Positions 1 to 4,956 of a DNA stretch of 6,082 bases are shown piece by piece; positions within the stretch are counted from its first letter, which is position 1, and each line of letters starts with the position of its first letter. This DNA comes from Armatimonadota bacterium (lineage in GTDB: Bacteria > Armatimonadota > Fimbriimonadia > Fimbriimonadales > Fimbriimonadaceae). Made by a program: the position numbers and the translations under genes. Under the pieces are notes generated by a model that worked only from the letters and a program-made list of their open reading frames with translations, did no database searches and was not told where the DNA came from. Location: the NCBI GenBank assembly GCA_003516955.1, contig DPBN01000185.1:1-6082 (forward strand), written 5' to 3'.

Positions 1-66
1 GAGAGGACTCGAACCTCCGACCTACAGGTCCGCAACCTGTTGCTCTATCCACTGAGCTACGAGCGC
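1..66 (-). tRNA. tRNA-Arg (anticodon GCG), 3' end cut by window edge
   Basis: Read on the minus strand, the cloverleaf is clear. The 5' acceptor strand is GCGCTCG, followed by TA and the D-stem GCTC/GAGC around AGTGGATA. The anticodon stem is ACAGG/CCTGT with the 7-nt loop TTGCGGA, then variable loop AGGTC and T-stem GGAGG/CCTCT (one G-T pair) around TTCGAGT. T33 precedes GCG, so the anticodon is GCG and reads CGC, and CGU by wobble. Only the first base of the 3' acceptor strand is inside the window; the rest of it, the discriminator base and CCA lie beyond the left edge. Most bacteria read these codons with an ACG (inosine) tRNA, so GCG is uncommon. Identity as Arg rests on the anticodon alone. 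Confidence 0.93.
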
Positions 67-78
67 GCAGACGAAGGA

Positions 79-87
79 AGTATACCA
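79..87 (-). promoter_or_regulatory. Extended -10 promoter of the tRNA-Arg gene
   Basis: The minus strand reads TGG-TATACT, an extended -10 (TGn) joined to a hexamer matching TATAAT at five of six positions. Transcription would begin near position 72, about six bases before the mature tRNA 5' end at 66. A TTGCCA resembling a -35 lies at 105-110, but its 20-bp spacing is too long, so the TGn motif probably substitutes for it. The site lies in the short gap after the upstream EVE-domain gene, so the tRNA can be expressed independently of it. Confidence 0.6.
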
Positions 88-95
88 CGAGCGGG

Positions 96-554
96 TCAGA
101 TGCCTGGCAACCCCAGCACCGCCTCCCACTCCTCCTCCGTCACCGGAAGAACGCTGAGTCGCTGGCCTTTGCGGCACACCTCCATGCCGCCCAGCAGGGG
201 GTGCGCCTTCAGCTCCGACAGGGGGACGACGCGCGCGAAAGCCCGCACGAACTGGACGTCCACTGCGAGCCACCGCGGGCGATCGGGCGACGACTTGGGG
301 TCGAAGTAGGGGCTCTCCGGGTCGAACTGAGTCGGATCGGGGTAGGCCTCGCTCACCACCTCCATGATTCCGGCGATGCCGGAGGGATTGGCGTTCGAGT
401 GGTGGAAGAAGGCCGTGTCGCCCGGCCGGACCTCGTCGCGGAGGCGGTTGCGCACCAGATAGTTCCGGCAGCCCTCCCACATCGAGCGGCCGTCTCTCCG
501 CAGATCCTCGATCGAGTAGACCGAGGGCTCGGACTTCATCAGCCAGCGGCGCAT
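96..554 (-). CDS. EVE domain-containing protein (THYN1-like)
   Basis: A 152-residue protein made almost entirely of one EVE domain, a PUA-like fold related to YTH and ASCH domains. Family signatures seen are WLMKSEP (residues 4-10), the RNYLVRN segment (30-36), FFHHSN (49-54), YPDPTQFD (71-78), YFDP (83-86), VDVQF (98-102) and RLSVLPVT (132-139). The length matches the usual single-domain bacterial form. Characterised EVE/THYN1 proteins bind modified cytosine in DNA, and the wider PUA-like group also binds modified RNA; the ligand here is unknown. The start is supported because family members begin M-x-x-WLMKSEP. No Shine-Dalgarno is seen, and the start codon lies only 15 nt after the T-run of the terminator of the preceding operon, so its own promoter is not obvious. 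The tRNA-Arg follows 29 bp after the stop. No restriction or methylase gene adjoins it, so a defence role is not indicated. Confidence 0.93.
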   Translation of the reverse strand: MRRWLMKSEPSVYSIEDLRRDGRSMWEGCRNYLVRNRLRDEVRPGDTAFFHHSNANPSGIAGIMEVVSEAYPDPTQFDPESPYFDPKSSPDRPRWLAVDVQFVRAFARVVPLSELKAHPLLGGMEVCRKGQRLSVLPVTEEEWEAVLGLPGI

Positions 555-568
555 GGCGAGAGTTTGGC

Positions 569-604
569 AAAAAAGCGGGCCCGGTCCTGTGATCGGCCGG
601 GCCC
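569..604 (-). terminator. Intrinsic terminator of the DUF2089-DUF4097 operon
   Basis: On the minus strand a perfect 8-bp all-GC stem, GGGCCCGG (604-597) with CCGGGCCC (584-577), encloses a 12-nt loop. It is followed after two bases (GC) by six T residues (574-569). This is a textbook Rho-independent terminator in the minus orientation. It starts 14 bp after the stop codon of the DUF4097 gene. The plus-strand reading has no U-tract, so it is unidirectional. Confidence 0.88.
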
Positions 605-617
605 AACCCTTAGGAGG

Positions 618-1838
618 TTATCCTTCCGCCGGCGGAACGAAACGCTCCCGCAGAACGATGTCGCCGTTCACGGCGCTCACGTCCACGGACCCGGTTCCGT
701 CGCCGAGCCGGCCAGTCAGCCGCTGGCCTTCCTTCGTCTGTTCGAGCAAATCGATCTCGGAAACCACGTCGCCCCGGAGCGTGGAGAGCGCGACGCGGCA
801 GTCGGAACCGCCAGGCAACGATACCCGCACGTCCCCGTTCACTGTTCGGATGTTCACCGTCCCGCACACAGGCGACTCGAAGTCCACACTCACGTCTCCC
901 GTCACGGCCTCCAGCGAAACCGTGCGGCCGTCGAACTCGGCGACGTTGACGTCGCCGCTGGCGACCCGGGCGTTCAGCGAACCCGACGAGGTCCTCACCA
1001 GCACGTCGCCGGACTTCGACTCGAGATCCAGGTCCGACGACCGGCACTCCTCCACCAGGATGTCCCCGTTGGTCGTTCGCAGCTCCACCCGACCCTCCAG
1101 GCCGCGGACTCGCACGTCGCCCGACGTCGTGGACGCTCGGCAGCCGGACCCCGTGCCTTCGACGCGAACGTCGCCCGAGATCGTTCGGACCTCGACCGGC
1201 GCACGGCCCGCCACATGCAGCTCGAACTCCACCGAGGCGCCGGGCTCCTCGGGCGCCTTCACCAGAACGCAGGTTTCGGACTCCTCGATCACCAGATCCA
1301 AGGCCTTGGCCTTCTCGGTCGCGTCGGTTGAGTCCGTCCCGCCGACCCTGATCTTGGCGACCACGCGGCCTTCCTCGGCGCCGCCGAGCACGCGGACGTC
1401 GCCGGACCGCGTCTCAACGACCACCGTCTTCCCGTCCGGCACCTGCAGCGGCAGCTCGATGGTCCGCTCCGAATGGCTCCCGAAGAGCCCTCCTTTGGCG
1501 CGGATCTCCTCCACGGTGGTCTTGACGGCCTCCACAGCCTTCTTGGCGGACTCGCGAACCTGGCCCGCGACCTCCTTCCAGTTGACCGACGTGGAGACGT
1601 CCTTGCCGATGCTCTCTACCAAGTCGACCAAGTTCGAGAAGGGGTCCTTGTGCTCGCGAGGCGGCCTCGGGGGCTCCGGGGGCTTGGGCGGCTCGCCCGC
1701 GGAGTCCTCGGAAGTCTCCGTGCCCGACCTGGTCGGCTCGCCGCTCTCTGAGAACGCGGCGATCAGTTCCGCCCCGTCCTCCGGCGTCAACTTGCCCTCT
1801 TGAACCAAACGCATGATGCGTGCGATCTCTTCCTTCAT
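618..1838 (-). CDS. DUF4097 family beta-strand repeat protein with N-terminal SHOCT-like hairpin
   Basis: A 406-residue protein in three parts. Residues 1-30 form a SHOCT-like helical hairpin (EGKLTPEDGAELI, 14-26). Residues 31-65 are an acidic linker with a proline-rich core (PPKPPEPPRPP, 50-60), and 66-115 are a predicted amphipathic helical stretch. From about 125 to the end comes a beta-solenoid with recurring x-GD-V/I turns at 145, 221, 239, 257, 276, 294, 313, 334, 355 and 391, mostly 18-21 residues apart. This is the DUF4097 pattern, as in Bacillus YvlB and the LiaX-type proteins of Gram-positive envelope-stress loci. No signal peptide or membrane segment is visible, so a cytoplasmic location is the simplest reading. 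Its start codon overlaps the stop of the upstream DUF2089 gene in an ATGA, implying translational coupling and a shared job. The biochemical function is unknown; sensing or scaffolding with its DUF2089 partner is inference. Confidence 0.92.
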   Translation of the reverse strand: MKEEIARIMRLVQEGKLTPEDGAELIAAFSESGEPTRSGTETSEDSAGEPPKPPEPPRPPREHKDPFSNLVDLVESIGKDVSTSVNWKEVAGQVRESAKKAVEAVKTTVEEIRAKGGLFGSHSERTIELPLQVPDGKTVVVETRSGDVRVLGGAEEGRVVAKIRVGGTDSTDATEKAKALDLVIEESETCVLVKAPEEPGASVEFELHVAGRAPVEVRTISGDVRVEGTGSGCRASTTSGDVRVRGLEGRVELRTTNGDILVEECRSSDLDLESKSGDVLVRTSSGSLNARVASGDVNVAEFDGRTVSLEAVTGDVSVDFESPVCGTVNIRTVNGDVRVSLPGGSDCRVALSTLRGDVVSEIDLLEQTKEGQRLTGRLGDGTGSVDVSAVNGDIVLRERFVPPAEG

Positions 1839-2239
1839 TTCCGTTCCTTTCCCTTGAGGAGGGCCTTCGCCTCCTCGGCCGTGATCTCACCCCGCTCCAG
1901 CTGGTCGAGGATCTCTCGCTTCCGCTCCAGGTCCTCCTTCCCTTGCGTCGCCCTCGACTCCCGGACGGGCTGGAGCCCCAGGGACTCGAGCAGCGCGTCC
2001 AACCTCGAGCGGACGGTCGGATAGCTGACGCCGAGCTCCCTCTCCACGCAGGAGAGCACGCCCCTGCATCGCAGGAACACCTCCAGGAAGCGGGTCATCT
2101 CGGCATCGATCCTTGCGAACCGTGGAATCTCGAAGCGCCCCCGGATCACCACCCCGCTCTCCTCGCACGAGAGCTCGCTGATGTAGAGCGGCGCGCCCGA
2201 GACCGGATCCCTGTGGGGCATCTGGTAGAGCTTGCTCAT
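1835..2239 (-). CDS. DUF2089 family protein, zinc-ribbon-degenerate, with C-terminal SHOCT-like hairpin
   Basis: A 134-residue protein. Residues 10-37 occupy the place of the family's N-terminal zinc ribbon, but the expected CPxC...CxxC reads DPVS (11-14) and CEES (25-28), keeping only Cys25. Residues 36-90 are the conserved DUF2089 core: GRFEIPRFARID, then FLEVFLRCRG and a helix-turn-helix-like segment ending in SYPTVRSRLDALLESLG (72-88). Residues 105-130 are a SHOCT-like hairpin (REILDQLERGEITAEEAKALL). The HTH-like core suggests DNA binding, but no target is known. It is the first gene of a two-gene operon, overlapping the DUF4097 gene by 4 bp. The ATG is chosen because a strong promoter places transcription start on it; there is no Shine-Dalgarno. 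Homologues with DPVTG in place of the first Cys pair exist as far as I recall, so the degeneration is probably a subfamily trait rather than decay. Confidence 0.9.
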   Translation of the reverse strand: MSKLYQMPHRDPVSGAPLYISELSCEESGVVIRGRFEIPRFARIDAEMTRFLEVFLRCRGVLSCVERELGVSYPTVRSRLDALLESLGLQPVRESRATQGKEDLERKREILDQLERGEITAEEAKALLKGKERK

Positions 2240-2274
2240 GCCACCACTCTACAACATCCTTCAAGCGATGTCAA
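2239..2274 (-). promoter_or_regulatory. Sigma70-type leaderless promoter of the DUF2089-DUF4097 operon
   Basis: The minus strand carries a perfect -35 TTGACA (2274-2269), a 17-bp spacer (2268-2252) and the -10 TAGAGT (2251-2246), which matches TATAAT at four of six positions. With standard spacing the +1 falls at 2239, exactly the A of the DUF2089 start codon. The transcript would then have no 5' leader, in keeping with the absence of a Shine-Dalgarno. An AT-rich tract just upstream (about 2275-2335) could act as an UP element. Confidence 0.75.
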
Positions 2275-2380
2275 GCTTTTTGGGTCTTTTTCGAAATTCA
2301 GATCTCATATTCCTGTGTATCGTTCGGTATAGGCTTGGCCGTCCCGCTCGCTGCGGCACCGGACGGTAGACTGCCCCTCC
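2240..2380. other. Divergent intergenic region
   Basis: These 141 bp separate the divergent DUF2089 and M32 peptidase starts. The left part holds the leaderless promoter. The centre (about 2275-2335) is markedly AT-richer than the rest of the window. The right end has a TAGACT box at 2367-2372, eight bases before the peptidase ATG, but no matching -35 at normal spacing. I see no convincing operator palindrome or small gene here. Confidence 0.6.
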
Positions 2381-3868
2381 ATGCCGAACGCATTGGAACG
2401 ACTGAAGCAGAAGACGACCGACCTCAGGGCCCTCGAGGCGGCCATGGGGCTCCTCAACTGGGACCAGCAGTGCTACATGCCCAAGGGAGGCGCGAAGGCC
2501 CGCGCCCTCCACCTCTCGGTCCTGAGCCGGATGCACCACGAGCAGTTCACAAGCACGGAGATGGGCGATCTCTTGGCGCAGGCCGCGGAGGAGGCCGAGC
2601 CGGGCTCTACCGACGAGGCCATGGTCCGCGTCGTGAAGCGGGACTACGACCTCGCGACCAAGCTTCCGAGCGAGCTGGTTATGGAGCAGGCCAGGCTCGC
2701 CGCTGAGGGCCACGAGGTCTGGGTCGAAGCCCGCGCCAACAACGACTTTCCGCGCTTCGCTCCCATCCTGCGGAGGGTCTTCGATCTCAGCAAGCGCGTC
2801 GCCGAGTGCCTCGGCTACCAGGACCACATCTACGACGCGCTGCTCGATCTTTACGAGGAGGGAGCCACGAGGGCGGACTGCCTGGCGATGTACGAGGCCC
2901 TCAAGGCGGAGACGGTGCCGCTCGTCCACGCGATCGCGTCTCGTCCGCAGAACGACGACTCGTTCCTCTATGGCGAGTGGGACGTCGAGCGGCAGCGCGA
3001 GTTCACCCTGAAGCTCGTTCGGGCGATCGGGTTCGATCTGGAGCGAGGCCGCCAGGACGTGGCCGCGCACCCGTTCTGCACCGGATGGTCCGTCGGCGAC
3101 GTGCGCATCACGACCCGCTTCGGCTCGTACCTGCCCAGCGCGATCTTCGGCTCGCTACACGAGGCCGGCCACGGCCTGTACGAGCAGAACTCGCCGGAGG
3201 AGTGGGACCAGACGCCCCTGGCCGGCGGGGTTTCCATGGCCCTCCACGAGAGCCAGTCCCGCACCTGGGAGAACCTGGTCGGTCGCAGCCGAGCCTTCTG
3301 GGTGCGCTTCCTGCCGGAGCTGCAGCAGGCGTTCCCCGCCTTCGCCGGCGTCGACCTGGACCGGTTTTACAGGGGCGTCAACAGGGTACAGCCATCGTTG
3401 ATCCGCGTCGAGGCCGACGAGGTGACGTACAACCTGCACACCCTGGTGCGCTTCGAGATCGAGTGCGACGTGCTCACCGACCGGCTCTCCGTGGACGACA
3501 TCCCGGAGGCGTGGAACGCGAGGTACGAGCAGTACCTCGGCATCCGACCACCGAACGACGCCCAAGGATGCCTGCAGGACGTCCACTGGTCCGGCGGAAT
3601 GGTCGGCTACTTCCCTACCTACACGATGGGCAACATCCTGAGCTTCCAGTTCTGGGAGCTGCTAACCCGCGACCTCGGCGACCCCTATGAGAGGATCGCC
3701 CGCGGCGAGTTCGCGCCGATCCTCGGTTGGCTTCGAGAGAAGATCTACAGCCAGGGTCGCCGCTACACGCCCAAGGAGCTTGTGCGGCGCGTGACCGGCG
3801 GCGGCATGGATCCGAGGCCCTATGTGGAGGGGCTCAAGCGGAAGTACTCCGAGGTCTACGGCCTCTAG
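2381..3868 (+). CDS. M32 family metallocarboxypeptidase (carboxypeptidase Taq type)
   Basis: A 495-residue protein of the usual full length for peptidase family M32, zinc carboxypeptidases that remove C-terminal residues from peptides in the cytoplasm. The zinc site is intact: HEAGH at 260-264 supplies two His ligands and the catalytic Glu261, and HESQSRTWEN from 289 supplies Glu290 as the third ligand. Other family blocks are present: LLNWDQ near the N-terminus, IRVEADEVTYNLH (341-353), and a GCLQDVHWSGG block from 396 running into GYFPTYTMGN. No signal peptide is visible. The ATG fits the family N-terminus and has no Shine-Dalgarno; a TAGACT box sits 8 nt upstream. The gene stands alone, divergent from the DUF2089 operon and convergent with glyQ, so context adds nothing to its role beyond general peptide turnover. 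Confidence 0.96.
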   Translation: MPNALERLKQKTTDLRALEAAMGLLNWDQQCYMPKGGAKARALHLSVLSRMHHEQFTSTEMGDLLAQAAEEAEPGSTDEAMVRVVKRDYDLATKLPSELVMEQARLAAEGHEVWVEARANNDFPRFAPILRRVFDLSKRVAECLGYQDHIYDALLDLYEEGATRADCLAMYEALKAETVPLVHAIASRPQNDDSFLYGEWDVERQREFTLKLVRAIGFDLERGRQDVAAHPFCTGWSVGDVRITTRFGSYLPSAIFGSLHEAGHGLYEQNSPEEWDQTPLAGGVSMALHESQSRTWENLVGRSRAFWVRFLPELQQAFPAFAGVDLDRFYRGVNRVQPSLIRVEADEVTYNLHTLVRFEIECDVLTDRLSVDDIPEAWNARYEQYLGIRPPNDAQGCLQDVHWSGGMVGYFPTYTMGNILSFQFWELLTRDLGDPYERIARGEFAPILGWLREKIYSQGRRYTPKELVRRVTGGGMDPRPYVEGLKRKYSEVYGL

Positions 3869-3879
3869 GAGCGCGTGGC

Positions 3880-3916
3880 AGGAGCGCCCCGAGCCCTGAA
3901 CGGCCGCGGCGCTCCT
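3880..3916. terminator. Perfect hairpin between convergent genes, possible U-tract-less terminator
   Basis: AGGAGCGCC (3880-3888) pairs perfectly with GGCGCTCCT (3908-3916), a 9-bp stem with a 19-nt loop. It lies between the stop codons of the M32 peptidase and glyQ. Neither strand has a T-run after the stem, so it is not a classical intrinsic terminator; a role in ending transcription or protecting 3' ends is inferred from position. A second copy of AGGAGCGC at 3867-3874, overlapping the peptidase stop codon, could form an alternative stem with the same right arm. Confidence 0.5.
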
Positions 3917-3934
3917 CATGGTCCCGACGGGAGA

Positions 3935-4876
3935 CTACGACGCCGGGGCGAACTGCTCCATGTAGCGCAGGCAGCACGCCCGCGCCCTCGCGCGGATCCG
4001 GTTGATGTAGGCCGCGCGCTCGGTGGGCGAGATCGCCCCGCGCGCGTCCAGCAGGTTGAACACGTGCGAACACTTGAGCGCTAGGTCGAACGCCGGATAC
4101 ACGAGAGCCATGGGCCCGCGGTGCGGATCGCCCGGGGACCTGCCCTCGGCCCCTGCCGCCGTGAGGATGCCGTTGTCGTCGTCCCACCGAACGGGCGTCT
4201 CGATCACCCTCTTGGACTCGGCCTCGAACATCTCGAACAGCCGGAACAGCATCTCGGTGGACGCCACCTCGAAGTTGTACACGTTGTTCTGCATCTCGAG
4301 CTGCCACTCGGCGGCTCGGTAGCTCAGCGTGTCGCACCACTGCAGGTCCGTCCAGAACGAAGACTGGCGGTTGAGCATGAGGCACAGCCGCTCCGGACCG
4401 TAGGTGATTTCCGCGCACACGGGATTGCACTCGATGCCGCCCATCTGCTGGAAGAAGGTGAACTGGGTGATCTCCGTCCCGTCCAGCCAGACCTCCCAGC
4501 CGACGCCGCTGGCGCCCAGCGACGGCGACTCCCAGTCGTCCTCCACCAGCCGAACGTCGTTCTTCCTGGTGTCGAAGCCCAGCGCATTCAGGGATCCCAT
4601 GTATCGGTCCACCACGTCGTCCGGGCTGGGCTTCAGGATCACCTGATACTGGTAGTAGCGCTGGCTTCGCATCGGGTTGCGCGTGTAGCGGCCGTCGGCG
4701 GGTCTCCGGCTCGGCTGCACGTAGGCCACGTTCCAAGGATCCGGCCCAAGAGACCTCAGGGCCGTGGCGGGGTGCATCGTGCCCGCCCCGACCTCCACGT
4801 CGTAGGGCTGCAGAATGGCGCACCCCTGCGACGCCCAGTAGTCGTCCAACCGCCGGATCAGTTCTTGGAACGTCAT
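3935..4876 (-). CDS. glyQ: Glycyl-tRNA synthetase, alpha subunit
   Basis: A 313-residue alpha subunit of the alpha2-beta2 bacterial GlyRS, which charges tRNA-Gly in the cytoplasm. The alpha chain carries the class II catalytic core that makes glycyl-adenylate. Family blocks seen are DYWASQGC (12-19), [14 protein letters not shown] (23-36), [13 protein letters not shown] (52-64), [13 protein letters not shown] (74-86), the VEDDWESP segment with GWEVWLDG (111-133), [11 protein letters not shown] (137-147) and [10 protein letters not shown] (274-283). Oddities: the usual TYGLER reads TYGPER (158-163); residues 180-200 differ from the common YGDV-type block; and about 27 extra residues occur around 227-255 relative to E. 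coli GlyQ as I recall it. No glyS adjoins on either side, whereas the pair often forms an operon. The ATG has no Shine-Dalgarno; a TAAACT box lies 10 nt upstream. The key blocks are intact, so it is probably functional. Confidence 0.97.
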   Translation of the reverse strand: MTFQELIRRLDDYWASQGCAILQPYDVEVGAGTMHPATALRSLGPDPWNVAYVQPSRRPADGRYTRNPMRSQRYYQYQVILKPSPDDVVDRYMGSLNALGFDTRKNDVRLVEDDWESPSLGASGVGWEVWLDGTEITQFTFFQQMGGIECNPVCAEITYGPERLCLMLNRQSSFWTDLQWCDTLSYRAAEWQLEMQNNVYNFEVASTEMLFRLFEMFEAESKRVIETPVRWDDDNGILTAAGAEGRSPGDPHRGPMALVYPAFDLALKCSHVFNLLDARGAISPTERAAYINRIRARARACCLRYMEQFAPAS

Positions 4877-4956
4877 CTTGAGCGCCAGTTTACTCGCCCT
4901 GTCGCCTATCCTGACTCCCGCGCCGGCTAAGCACTCTCAAGTATGATTACGTGGGT
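4877..4956. promoter_or_regulatory. Divergent promoter region between glyQ and the formyltransferase-like gene
   Basis: This short gap must hold promoters for both divergent genes. On the minus strand TAAACT (4892-4887) ends 10 nt before the glyQ ATG. On the plus strand TATGAT (4942-4947), matching TATAAT at five of six positions, ends 9 nt before the ATG at 4957. Neither has a recognisable -35 at 16-18 bp. Both imply leaders of only a few bases. No T-box or other riboswitch structure fits in so short a space. Confidence 0.5.

Noticed and set aside
1..554. EVE gene next to a tRNA as a sign of an integrated defence island
   Set aside because: No integrase, attachment repeat, restriction or methylase gene is visible, and base composition looks continuous with the neighbours.
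611..618. TAGGAGGT on the plus strand, a perfect Shine-Dalgarno-like string
   Set aside because: No real plus-strand gene starts after it. It lies over the end of the minus-strand DUF4097 gene and is most likely coincidental.
650..1400. Recurring GACGTC-rich segments that could suggest a repeat array
   Set aside because: They follow the codons of the GD-V turns of the DUF4097 solenoid and vary in sequence and spacing, so they are not a CRISPR or tandem DNA repeat.
553..1803. Long plus-strand open frame (416 codons) opposite the DUF4097 gene, and another at 201-1331
   Set aside because: These are antisense shadows in GC-rich DNA. Their translations are Ser/Thr/Pro or Arg/His rich with no family motifs, while the minus strand encodes recognisable DUF4097 and EVE proteins.
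2261..3070. Minus-strand open frame of 269 codons over the M32 gene
   Set aside because: Antisense to a well-conserved metallopeptidase with an intact zinc site; its translation shows no recognisable domain.
3834..4823. Minus-strand open frame of 329 codons over glyQ
   Set aside because: It is a frame-shifted reading of glyQ with Arg/Gly-rich low-complexity translation. The glyQ frame has all the family blocks.
4943..4945. ATG upstream of the formyltransferase-like gene as an alternative start
   Set aside because: It is out of frame with the coding region and lies inside the -10-like TATGAT.
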